Assembly: GCA_034509755.1 (NCBI GenBank)
Contig: CM067561.1
Coordinates: forward strand, 7,258,646-7,322,645
Reading direction: 5' to 3'
Source: Anisodus tanguticus
Taxonomy: Eukaryota; Streptophyta; Magnoliopsida; Solanales; Solanaceae
DNA: 64,000 nt
Below, one piece after another: positions 1 to 10,600 of the stretch. The stretch's first letter is position 1; the number at the start of each line of letters is the position of its first letter. The translations under genes and the position numbers were made by a program. Under the pieces are notes generated by a model, which worked only from the letters and a program-made list of their open reading frames with translations, did not search any database and had not been told where the DNA came from.

Positions 1-76
1 TTAAAATAAACTGGAAGATGTAGGTAATAAGTTATAAGACATAGGAAAACATGTATTTTAGTGGACTAGTTTCTGT
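1..76. other. Flank left of hAT end, nothing recognised
   Basis: AT-rich sequence with no coding or structural signal. If base 77 is the transposon end, the eight bases 69-76 would be one copy of the 8-bp target duplication typical of hAT elements. The partner copy cannot be checked because the other transposon end is not identifiable here. Confidence 0.4.
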
Positions 77-245
77 TAGGGGTGGCCAATGGGGCAGGTC
101 CCGGTGGGACGGGACCCAACGGGATGGGGGAGGGCGGGACCGGTCCTCCGGCGGGACTGGCGGGATCCGCCGATGTCTCGTCCCGTTCCCGGTCCCGTCG
201 GAAAATGGGGCCGGTCTTATCGGGGCGGGGTCGGGTCGGTTACGG
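77..245. repeat. hAT terminal motif and GC-rich subterminal region
   Basis: After the terminal motif at 77-90 come many short copies of GGGACGGG and CGGGAC-like words in both orientations, ending near 245 where AT-rich sequence starts. hAT transposases bind clustered short motifs in such subterminal regions. A compositionally similar block (GGGGAGGGGATCGGGG followed by GGGACGAG words) occurs in every monomer of the adjacent array, where it would be the subterminal region of the opposite end. Confidence 0.6.
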
Positions 246-480
246 GATTTTTTGATTTTGTTCCACTTAATTTTTAAAAATAACATATATAAACAACTCA
301 ATAATTGAACAAGATAGTGTAATAAAAACATCCCAATGCTGTTTTTGTGCCTTTTATATTATTTAATAGAAATATAATTTTTTTGTAATACAATTTCAAA
401 ATTGCAACTTTGTGGTGTTGAAAGTTGCAAATAACATAGAAAAATTACAATTAAAAAAATTACATATTTAAAAACACCTT
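246..480. other. AT-rich hAT 3' untranslated region
   Basis: AT-rich sequence between the subterminal block and the transposase C-terminus. No ORF or RNA gene is visible. It is positioned as the 3' untranslated region of the hAT gene on the minus strand. Confidence 0.45.
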
Positions 481-1060
481 TTCTAGTTTCTTCACAATGC
501 CTTGTGGTTCTTCGGTTGGAATTGAAATTTGTTGGTCAAATTGCTCGACGTCGCTTCCACCTTCGTCTAATAAGATTTCGTTGTAGTTTTCGGCATCTTC
601 TTTGTTGATCTCCGGTTGATCGCACCTTCTACGCTCTGCTCGTATCCAATCTCTGAATAATACTACAATCTCAAAGTTGTCTCCCGCTAATGAGTATCTA
701 TGCTCTCCTATTTGAAATCTTCCGGCAGAAAAATGATTTCAGACGCTGTTGATGATGCTTGAATGTTCAACACATCTCGGGCCATCTTTGACAATATCGG
801 AAATGTCTTATCATTCTCCCTCTAGTATTTCAGCAAGTCTTCACGTCCTTCTTCATTGAGAACTGTTTGGTACGGTACAACACCCTGCAACACAAAAACA
901 TCAAACTCGCTAACTTGATTAGTAGTGGTACCACTATACATTCTATTTCTAAGGCTTTCAATACTTGCCGCAGAAACAACATGTCTTTTTTGAGGTTGTA
1001 TTGAAGAAGAAGAAGATGGTATGGAAGCCGGTTGGTTGATAAGCACTTTCTTGTTGGTAA
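481..1060 (-). pseudogene. hAT transposase, C-terminal fragment
   Basis: Minus-strand reading gives a serine-rich linker, a segment containing SEFDVF, then RENDKTFPILSKMARDVL, then ASSTASE. One base of frame shift later comes GRFQIGEHRYSLAGDNFEIV, followed by LFRDWIRAERR. This is the hAT family C-terminal dimerisation region, in which the consensus runs W-(K/R)-x-N-x-x-(Y/F)-P-x-L-S-x-(M/L)-A-R-D, then (A/V)-S-S-x-(A/V)-S-E, then the GR...SL... stretch and a W-I/L-R tail. Decay is visible: a stop replaces the residue before RENDK (the family has W there, so probably TGG to TAG), and the frame shifts near base 733. The catalytic residues upstream are gone because of the internal deletion. It cannot encode active transposase. 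Confidence 0.85.
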
Positions 1061-1599
1061 TATCTATATACTTTTTTACATTCATCGTGTATGATAGACA
1101 AAACTTCTTCTTTAGTTGGTTCCTTAGGTGGTTGGTCATTTGGATATTTTGGAGTTGGAGGTGAAAGTACAGCTTTTCCCATTTTAAATTTATAAAATTT
1201 TTTATAAAGTTGACATCTAACTATTTGATTCTCTTGGTCCCTATCAAAAAAAGCTCATGCATCTGATTTTAATTTTAGTTGTGTTGGACCTTGTCTCATA
1301 CTAGGGGGAATAGAAGGCGTTCCAATTTCCATTTGAGGTGCACTGGTGGGTGTGTCATCTAGATTAGTTGGTGTGTCATCTAAATTATCTTCTCAATTAA
1401 TGTCTGGTTGAGTTGCAAAAAATATCTCATCGTCTAATGTGCTATCATTAAAACATTATGTTTCATCTATGTGTGTGTAATCAATCAAATCATCATGTCT
1501 AGGAATAGGATGACTAGAAGTAGTACCCCTGCACTTGTTAACCCTACTCGAAGAAGCACCATTACCCTTACCCTTAAACATTCCTCTTATTCCTTCCAT
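1000..1599 (-). pseudogene. hAT transposase, N-terminal fragment with partial BED-type region
   Basis: The ATG at 1599 opens a frame that stays in register to 958 with three in-frame stops. It begins MEGIRGMFKGKGNGASSS, continues through DDLIDYTHIDE and two copies of LDDTPT, then reaches AFFDRDQENQIVRCQL and KKFYKFK. That last segment has the position and look of a BED zinc finger, with one expected cysteine replaced by tyrosine. After an internal deletion the frame continues with EEVLSIIHDECKKVYRYYQQ, which resembles the DUF4413 stretch ahead of the C-terminus in plant RICESLEEPER-like hAT proteins. The reading frame fixes the transposon orientation and shows that the ATG region copied in each array monomer is the true transposase start. 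Domain names are inferred from motif memory, not a search. Confidence 0.75.
1306..1395 (-). repeat. Transposase coding segment present inverted in every array monomer
   Basis: On the minus strand this stretch encodes LDDTPTNLDDTPTSAPQ and continues to GTP. The same nucleotide sequence appears on the plus strand of the array monomers, for example at 2890-2975 and 3715-3800. The monomer is therefore not a simple copy of the hAT 5' end: it contains a piece of downstream coding sequence in reverse orientation, fused to the outer edge of the GC-rich block. Confidence 0.85.
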
Positions 1600-1619
1600 T
1601 TTAATTATGGTAATTAATT

Positions 1620-2110
1620 AATAGAGATAATGAAATTAAGTGCGCTAATTAAAATAAAGTAACAATAATAATTTAAAAAATGAACAAAGGTACCAAACGC
1701 CAACCTAACTTTACTCCCAATTTTTTAACTTTGATATAGTTATACAAATGAACAAATAAAATGTAATATTTAGTAGACAATGTAGACTTGTAGAGAGATA
1801 GATTGAGAGATTAGAGAGATTGTAGGAAGATTTGTGAAAAAGATGAAGAGAAAAATTAGGTATTTATAGTTGGGAAATTGGGTTAAAGTTTAAATATATT
1901 AACTTAGGGGTTAAAAATAAATATTAAGGGAGTAGGGGAGGCCAAAAATGGTTGTTGCACAACGACCAAAATATAAAATGACAGTTGTGCAACGGTTATT
2001 TTTTGTAAAGGGGAGGGGATCGGGGCGTGACCGGGGTTGGACCGTGGCGGGACGACAAGAGCGGGATGAGCCCAGGTCCCATCTCGAGTTCAAGTAATTT
2101 AGATGACACA
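1620..2110 (-). repeat. First monomer, contiguous with the hAT gene
   Basis: This monomer is directly upstream of the transposase ATG at 1599, as in a normal transposon, so it marks the hAT-proximal edge of the array. It lacks about 80 bp of leader found in nearly all others (the segment with ACGTCGACGT and the following CTCGATGGATGATCC-type sequence) and has a single LDDTPT unit in its inverted segment instead of two. It may be close to the founder or may simply be a diverged edge unit. Confidence 0.7.
1861..1869 (-). promoter_or_regulatory. TATA box of monomer 1 / hAT promoter
   Basis: The minus strand reads CTATAAATA, followed by a C/T-rich stretch (CTCTCTAATCTCTCAATCT at 1800-1825) and, about 260 nt downstream of the TATA box, the transposase ATG at 1599. 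TATA plus a pyrimidine patch is the normal layout of a plant RNA polymerase II core promoter. The same nine bases recur once in almost every monomer. Confidence 0.7.
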
Positions 2111-2150
2111 CCCACCAGTGCACCTCAAACGGAAACTGGAACGCCTAATG
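2092..2150 (+). repeat. Inverted transposase segment of monomer 1
   Basis: The plus strand reads AATTTAGATGACACACCCACC and continues through GTGCACCTCAAACGG. The order matches the transposase coding sequence on the minus strand at 1306-1395, but in opposite orientation and with only one of the two LDDTPT repeats. An RNA made from the minus strand across this monomer would carry it as antisense to the transposase message. Confidence 0.75.
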
Positions 2151-2309
2151 GTATATCATTAAAAAATTATATTTCATTTATATGTGTGTAATCAATCAAA
2201 TCATCCTATCTAGGAATAGGATGACTAGAAGAAGTACCCCTGCATTTGTTACTCCTACTCGAAGAAGCACCATTATCCTTACCCTTAAACATTCCTCTTA
2301 TTCCTTCCA

Positions 2310-2310
2310 T
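2310..2310 (-). other. Transposase start codon copy, monomer 2 (representative)
   Basis: ATGGAAGGAATAAGAGGAAT on the minus strand reproduces the hAT transposase start. It stays open for about 45 codons to the TAA after THIDE/N. In many other monomers the fifth codon AGA is TGA, leaving the next in-frame ATG (MFKGKGNG) as the only start. Confidence 0.6.
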
Positions 2311-2638
2311 TTTAATTATGCTAATAAATTATTAAAGATAATGAAATTAAGTGCGCTAATTAAAATAAAGTAACAATAATAATTTAAAGAATGAACAAAG
2401 GTACCAAATGCCAACGTAACGTCGACGTGTAATCGAGGTTGAAAATTGAAACTTTGCTCGATGGATGATCCTCAAGCTAGTTCCCAACTTCACTCCTAAA
2501 TTTTGAACTTTGATATAGTTATACAAATGAACAAATAAAATTTAATATTTAGTAGACAATGTAGACTTGTAGAGACATAGATTGAGATATTAGAGAGATT
2601 GTAGGAAGATTTGTCAGAAATATGAAGAGAAAATGAGG

Positions 2639-2647
2639 TATTTATAG
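2639..2647 (-). promoter_or_regulatory. TATA box of monomer 2 (representative of ~40 copies)
   Basis: CTATAAATA on the minus strand, ~330 nt upstream of the copied transposase ATG at 2310, with the C/T-rich patch between them. Equivalent boxes sit at the same phase in nearly every monomer. Two monomers have the T-rich variant TATTTTTAG on the plus strand (28099-28107 and about 32954-32962), which breaks the box. Confidence 0.65.
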
Positions 2648-2726
2648 TTTGAAAATTGGGTTAAAGTGTAATTATATTAACTTAGGGGTTAAAAATAAAT
2701 ATTAAGGGGGTAAGGGGGAGGCCAAC

Positions 2727-2778
2727 TATGGCCGTTGCACAACGGCCAAAATATAAAATGGTAGTTGTGCAAATGGGA
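2727..2778. repeat. Inverted motif pair in type B monomer (representative)
   Basis: GGCCGTTG and CAACGGCC face each other across two bases, and the embedded TTGCACAAC is matched by GTTGTGCAA about 25 bases further on. Every monomer has some version. Type A monomers read GTTGTTGCACAACGACC here, type B monomers GGCCGTTGCACAACGGCC. Clustered inverted words next to a hAT end are candidate transposase binding sites; that role is inference. Confidence 0.6.
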
Positions 2779-2789
2779 TTTTTTTGCAA

Positions 2790-2890
2790 ATGGGAGGGGA
2801 TCGGGGAGTGATCGGGGCGGGACCATGGCGGGTCGGCGAGATCGAACCTGGGTCGGGAAGGGATGAGCGGGACGAGCACAGGACCCATCT
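2790..2890. repeat. GC-rich subterminal block of a monomer (representative)
   Basis: Begins GGGAGGGGATCGGGG and ends CCCATCTCGAG, with GGGAC/GCGGG words throughout, in otherwise AT-rich DNA. Its composition matches the subterminal block at 90-245 near the other transposon end. No terminal TAGGGGTGGCC motif follows it in any monomer, so the monomers lack the actual transposon tip. Confidence 0.6.
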
Positions 2891-4655
2891 CGAGTTTGAG
2901 CAATTTAGATGACACACCAACTACTCTAGATGACACACCCACCAGTGAACCTAAAACGGAAACTGGAACGCCTAATAGTATATCATTAAAAAATTATATT
3001 TCATCTATATGTGTCTAATCAACCAAATCATCCTGTCTAGGAATAGGATGACTAGAAGAAGTACCCCTGCACTAGTTACCCCTACTAGAAGTAGCATCAT
3101 TACCCTTAAACATTCCTCTTATTCCATCCATTTTAATTATGCTAATCAATATTTAAAGATAATAAAATTAAGTGCGCTAATTAAAATAAAGTAACAATAA
3201 AAATTTAAAAAGGGAACAAAGGTACCAAACGCCAACCTAACGTCGACGTATAATCGAGGTTGAAAATTGAAACTTTGCTCGATGGATGATCCTCAAGCTA
3301 GTTGCCAACTTCACTCCCAATTTTTGAACTTTGATATAGTTATACAAATGAACAAATAAAAATTAATATTTAGTAGAAAATGTAGACTTGTAGAGAGATA
3401 GATTGAGAGATTAGAGAGATTATAGGAAGATTTGTAAGATAGATGAAGAGAAAATGAGGTATTTATAGTTGGGAAAATTGAGTTAAAGTGTAAATATATT
3501 AACTTAGGGGTTAAAAATAAATATTAAGGGAGTAGGGGGGGAGGCCAAAAATGGTTGTTGCACAATGACCAAAATATAATATGGCAATTGTGCAACGGTT
3601 ATTTTTTGCAAAGGGGAGGGGATCGGGGCGTGACAGGGGTGGGACCGTGGCGAGTCGGCGAGATCGAACCTGGGTCGGGACGAGACGAATGGGACAAGCC
3701 CAGGTACCATCTCGAGCTTGAGTAATTTAGATGACACACCAACTAATCTAGATGACACACCCACCAGTGCTCCTCAAACGGAAACTGGAATGCCTAATGG
3801 TATATCATTAAAAAATTATGTTTCATCTCTATGTGTGTATTCAATCAAATCATCATGTCTAGGAATAGGATGACTAGAAGAAGTACCCCTGCATTTGTTA
3901 CTCCTACTCGAAGAAGCACCATTACCCTTACCCTTAAACATTCCTCATATTCCTTTCATTTTAATTATGCTAATAAATTATTAAAGATAATGAAATTAAG
4001 TGCGCTAATTAAAATAAAGTAACCATAATAATTTAAAGAATGAACAAAGGTACCAAATGCCAACGTAACGTCGACGTGTAATCGAGGTTGAAAATTGAAA
4101 CTTTGCTCGATGGATGATCCTCAAGCTAGTTCCCAACTTCACTCCTTAATTTTGAACTTTGATATAGTTATACAAATGAACAAATAAAATTTAATATTTA
4201 GTAGACAATGTAGACTTGTAGAGACATAGATTGAGATATTAGAGAGATTGTAGGAAGATTTGTCAGAAATATGAAGAGAAAATGAGGTATTTATAGATTG
4301 AAAATGGGTTAAAGTGTAATTATATTAACTTAGGGGTTAAAAATAAATATTAAGGGTGTAAGGGGGAGGCCAACTATGGCCGTTGCACAACGGCCAAAAT
4401 ATAAAATGGTAGTTGTGCAAATGGGATTTTTTGCAAATGGGAGGGGATCGGGGAGTGATCGGGGCGGGACCATGGCGGGTCGGCGAGATCGAACCTGGGT
4501 CGAGAAGGGATGAGCGGGACGAGCACAGGACCCATCTCGAGTTTGAGCAATTTAGATGACACACCAACTACTCTAGATGACACACCCACCAGTGAACCTA
4601 AAACGGAAACTGGAACGCCTAATAGTATATCATTAAAAAATTATATTTCATCTAT

Positions 4656-7600
4656 ATGTGTGTAATCAACCAAATCATCCTGTCTAGGAATAGGATGACT
4701 AGAAGAAGTACCCCTGCACTAGTTACCCCTACAAGAAGTAGCATCATTACCCTTAAACATTCCTCTTATTCCATCCATTTTAATTATGCTAATCAATATT
4801 TAAAGATAATAAAATTAAGTGCGCTAATTAAAATAAAGTAACAATAAAAATTTAAAAAGGGAACAAAGGTACCAAACGCCAACCTAACGTCGACGTGTAA
4901 TCGAGGTTGAAAATTGAAACTTTGCTCGATGGATGATCCTCAAGCTAGTTGCCAACTTCACTCCCAATTTTTGAACTTTGATATAGTTATACAAATGAAC
5001 AAATAAAAATTAATATTTAGTAGACAATGTAGACTTGTAGAGAGATAGATTGAGAGATTAGAGAGATTATAGGAAGATTTGTGAGATAGATGAAGAGAAA
5101 ATGAGGTATTTATAGTTGGGAAAATTGAGTTAAAGTGTAAATATATTAACTTAGGGGTTAAAAATAAATATTAAGGGAGTAGGGGGGAGGCCAAAAATGG
5201 TTGTTGCACAATGACCAAAATATAATATGGCAATTGTGCAACGGTTATTTTTTGCAAAGGGGAGGGGATCGGGGCGTGACGGGGGTGGGACCGTGGTGAG
5301 TCGGCGAGATCGAACTCTGGGTCGGGACGAGACGAACGGGACGAGCCCGGAGTCCCATCTCGAGTTTGAGTAATTTAGATGACACACCAACTAATCTAGA
5401 TGACACACCCACCCAAGTGCTCCTCAAACGGAAACCGGAACGCCTAATGGTATATCATTAAAAAATTATGTTTCATCTATATGTGTGTAATCAATCAAAT
5501 CATCCTGTCTAGAAATAGGATGACTAGAAGAAGTACCCCCGCATTTGTTACTCCTACTCGAAGAAGCACCATTACCCTTACCCTTAAACATTCCTCATAT
5601 TCCTTCCATTTTAATTATGCTAATAAATTATTAAAGATAATGAAATTAAGTGCGCTAATTAAAATAAAGTAACAATAATAATTTAAAGAATGAACAAAGG
5701 TACCAAATGCCAACCTAACGTCGACGTCTAATGAAGGTTGAAAATTGAAACTTTGCTCGATGGATGATCCTCAAGCTAGTTCCCAACTTTACTCCCAATT
5801 TTTGAACTTTGATATAGTTATACAAATGAACAAATAAAATTTAATATTTAGTAGACAATATAGACTTGTAGAGACATAGATTGAGATATTAGAAAGATTG
5901 TAGGAAGATTTGTCAGAAATATTCAGAGAAAATGAGGTATTTATAGTTTGAAAATTAGGTTAAAGTGTAAATATATTAACTTAGGGGTTAAATATAAATA
6001 TTAAGGGGGTAAGGGGGAGGCCAACTATGGCCGTTGCACAACGGCCAAAATATAAAATAGTAGTTGTGAAAATGGGATTTTTTGCAAAGGGGAGGGGATC
6101 GGGGAGTGATCGGGGCGGGACCGTGGTGGGTCGGCGAGATCGAACCTGGGTCGGGAAGGGATGAGCGGGATGAGCACAGGTCCCATCTCGAGTTTGAGTA
6201 ATTTAGATGACACACCAACTAATTTAGATGACACACCCACCAGTGCACCTCAAACGGAAACTGGAACGCCTAATGGTATATCATTAAAAAATTATGTTTC
6301 ATCTATATGTGTGTAATCAATCAAATTATCATGTCTAGGAAATAGGATGACTAGAAGAAGTACCCCCTGCATATGTTACTCCTACTCGAAGAAGCACCAT
6401 TACCCTTACCCTAAAACATTCCTCATATTCCTTCCATTTTAATTATGCTAATAAATTATTAGAGATAATGAAATTAAGTGCGCTAATTAAAATAAAGTAA
6501 CAATAATAATTTAAACAATGAACAAAGGTACCAAATGCCAACCTAACGTCGACGTGTAATCGAGGTTGAAAATTGAAACTTTGCTCGATGGATGATCCTC
6601 AAGCTAGTTGCCAACTTCACTACCAATTTTTGAACTTTGATATAGTTATACAAATAAACAAATAAAAATTAATATTTAGTAGACAATGTAGACTTGTAGA
6701 GAGATAGATTGAGAGATTAGAGAGATTGTAAGAAGATTTGTGAGATAGATGAAGAGAAAATGAGGTATTTATAGTTGGGAAATTGGGTTAAAGTGTAAAT
6801 ATATTAACTTAGTGGTTAAAAATAAATATTAAGGGAGTAGGGGGAGGCCAAAAATGGTTGTTGCACAATGACCAAAATATAAAATGGCAGTTGTACAACG
6901 GTTATTTTTTGCAAATGGGTTGGAGGTCGGGGCTTGACCAGGGTGGGACCGTGGAGAGTCGGCGAGATCTAACCTGAATCGGGACGAGACGAGCGGGATG
7001 AGCCCAGGTCCCATCTCGAGTTCGAGTAATTTAGATGACACACCAACTAATCTAGATGACACACCCACCAGTGCACCTCAAACGAAAACTGGAATGCCTA
7101 ATGGTATATCATTAAAAAGTTATGTTTCATCTATATATGTGTAATCAATCAAATCATCCTGTCTAGGAACAGGATGACTAGAAGAAGTACCCGTGCACTT
7201 GTTAACCCAATTAGAAGAAGCACCCTTACCCTTACCCTTAAACATTCCCCTTATTTCTTCCATTTTAATTATGCAAATAAATAATTAAAGATAATAAAAT
7301 TAAGTGCGCTAATTAAAATAAAGTAACAATAATAATTTAAAGAAGGAACAAAGGTACCAAATGCCAACGTAACGTTGACGTGTAATCGAGGTTGAAAATT
7401 GAAACTTTGCACGATGGATGATCTTCAAGCTAGTTGCCAACTTCACTCCCAATTTTTGGAATTTGATATAGTTATACAAATGAACAAATAAAATTTAATA
7501 TTTAGTAGACAATGTAGACTTGTAATGAGATAGATTGAGAGATTAGAGAGATTATAGGAAGATTTGTCAGAAATATGAAGAGAAAATGAGGTATTTATAG

Positions 7601-10600
7601 TTTTCAAATTGGGTTAAAGTGTAAATATATTAACTTACGGTTAAAAATAAATATTAAGGGGGTAAGGGCGAGGCCAACTATGGCCGTCGCACAACGGCCA
7701 AAATATAAAATGTTAGTTGTGCAAATGGGATTTTTTGCAAAGGGGAGGGGATCGGGGCGGGATCGTGGCAGGTCGGCGAGATCAAACCTGGGTCGGGAAG
7801 GGATGAGCGGGACGAGCACAGGTCCCATCTCAAGTTTGAGTAATTTAGATGACACACCAACTAATCTAGATGACACACCCACCAGTGAACCTAAAACGGA
7901 AACTAGAACGCCTAATGGTATATCATTAAAAAATTATATTTCATCTATATGTGTGTAATCAATCAAATCATCCTGAATAGGAATAGGATGACTAGAAGAA
8001 GTACCCCAACACTAGTTACCCCTACTAGAAGAAGCACCATTACCGTTACCCTTAAACATTCCTCTTATTCCATCCATTTTAATTCTGCTAATCAATATTT
8101 AAAGATAATGAAATTAAGTGCACTAATTAAAATAAAGTAACAATAATAACTTAAAAAGGGAACAAAGGTACCAAACGCCAACCTAACGTCGACGTGTAAT
8201 CGAGGTTGAAAATTGAAACTTTGCTCGATGGATGATCCTCAAGCTAGTTGCCAACTTCACTCCCAATTTTTGAACTTTGATATAGTTATACAAATGAACA
8301 AATAAAAATTAATATTTAGTAGACAATGTAGACTTGTAGAGAGATAGATTGAGAGATTAGAGAGATTATAGGAAGATTTGTGAGATAGATGAAGAGAAAA
8401 TGAGGTATTTATAGTTGGGAAAATTGAGTTAAAGTGTAAATATATTAACTTAGGGGTTAAAAATAAATATTAAGGGAGTAGGGGGGAGGCCAAAAATGGT
8501 TGTTGCACAATGACCAAAATATAATATGGCAATTGTGCAACGGTTATTTTTTGCAAAGGGGAGGGGATCGGGGCGTGACAGGGGTGGGACCGTGGTGAGT
8601 CGGCGAGATCGAACCTGGGTCGGGACGAGACGAACGGGACGAGCCCAGGTCCCATCTCGAGTTTGAGTAATTTAGATGACACACCAACTAATCTAGATGA
8701 CACACCCACCAGTGCTCCTCAAACGGAAACTGGAACGCCTAATGGTATATCATTAAAAAATTATGTTTCATCTATATGTGTGTAATCAATCAAATCATCC
8801 TGTCTAGAAATAGGATGACTAGAAGAAGTACCCCTGCATTTGTTACTCCTACTCGAAGAAGCACCATTACCCTTACCCTTAAACATTCCTCATATTCCTT
8901 CCATTTTAATTATGCTAATAAATTATTAAAGATAATGAAATTAAGTGCGCTAATTAAAATAAAGTAACAATAATAATTTAAAGAATGAACAAAGGTACCA
9001 AATGCCAACCTAACGTCGACGTCTAATGAAGGTTGAAAATTGAAACTTTGCTCGATGGATGATCCTCAAGCTAGTTCCCAACTTTACTCCCAATTTTTGA
9101 ACTTTGATATAGTTATACAAATGAACAAATAAAATTTAATATTTAGTAGACAATATAGACTTGTAGAGACATAGATTGAGATATTAGAAAGATTGTAGGA
9201 AGATTTGTCAGAAATATTCAGAGAAAATGAGGTATTTATAGTTTGAAAATTAGGTTAAAGTGTAAATATATTAACTTAGGGGTTAAATATAAATATTAAG
9301 GGGGTAAGGGGAGGCCAACTATGGCCGTTGCACAACGGCCAAAATATAAAATAGTAGTTGTGAAAATGGGATTTTTTGCAAAGGGGAGGGGATCGGGGAG
9401 TGATCGGGGCGGGACCGTGGTGGGTCGGCGAGATCGAACCTGGGTCGGGAAGGGATGAGCGGGATGAGCACAGGTCCCATCTCGAGTTTGAGTAATTTAG
9501 ATGACACACCAACTAATTTAGATGACACACCCACCAAAGTGCACCTCAAACGGAAACCGGAACGCCTAATGGTATATCATTAAAAAATTATGTTTCATCT
9601 ATATGTGTGTAATCAATCAAATTATCATGTCTAGGAAATAGGATGACTAGAAGAAGTACCCCTGCATATGTTACTCCTACTCGAAGAAGCACCATTACCC
9701 TTACCCTAAAACATTCCTCATATTCCTTCCATTTTAATTATGCTAATAAATTATTAGAGATAATGAAATTAAGTGCGCTAATTAAAATAAAGTAACAATA
9801 ATAATTTAAACAATGAACAAAGGTACCAAATGCCAACCTAACGTCGACGTGTAATCGAGGTTGAAAATTGAAACTTTGCTCGATGGATGATCCTCAAGCT
9901 AGTTGCCAACTTCACTACCAATTTTTGAACTTTGATATAGTTATACAAATAAACAAATAAAAATTAATATTTAGTAGACAATGTAGACTTGTTGAGAGAT
10001 AGATTGAGAGATTAGAGAGATTGTAAGAAGATTTGTGAGATAGATGAAGAGAAAATGAGGTATTTATAGTTGGGAAATTGGGTTAAAGTGTAAATATATT
10101 AACTTAGTGGTTAAAAATAAATATTAAGGGAGTAGGGGGAGGCCAAAAATGGTTGTTGCACAATGACCAAAATATAAAATGGCAGTTGTACAACGGTTAT
10201 TTTTTGCAAATGGGTTGGAGGTCGGGGCTTGACCGGGGTGGGACCGTGGAGAGTCGGCGAGATCGAACCCGAATCAGACGAGACGAGCGGGATGAGCCCG
10301 GGTCCCATCTCGAGTTCGAGTAATTTAGATGACACACCAACTAATCTAGATGACACACCCACCAAAGTGCACCTCAAACGAAAACTCGGAATGCCTAATG
10401 GTATATCATTAAAAAGTTATGTTTCATCTATATATGTGTAATCAATCAAATCATCCTGTCTAGGAACGGGATGACTAGAAGAAGTACCCGTGCACTTGTT
10501 AACCCTATTAGAAGAAGCACCCTTACCCTTACCCTTAAACATTCCCCTTATTTCTTCCATTTTAATTATGCAAATAAATAATTAAAGATAATAAAATTAA

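Larger units (their letters stand above)
77..1620 (-). mobile_element. hAT transposon remnant: 3' terminus and internally deleted body
   Basis: The block begins with TAGGGGTGGCCAAT, which looks like a plant hAT terminal inverted repeat, followed by a GC-rich subterminal block. It contains, on the minus strand, both the N-terminal start (ATG at 1599) and the conserved C-terminal dimerisation segment of a hAT transposase, with most of the catalytic middle deleted. The terminus at 77 is therefore the 3' end. The 5' end would lie to the right, but there the sequence continues into a tandem array made of this element's own promoter and leader, and no second terminal repeat is visible. The family call rests on the C-terminal motif and gene order; the exact terminal repeat is inference. 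Confidence 0.75.

Noticed and set aside
77..308. Gly/Arg-rich ORFs in the GC block at the left end
   Set aside because: They result from repeated GGGAC words in the hAT subterminal region, with no start context or domain.
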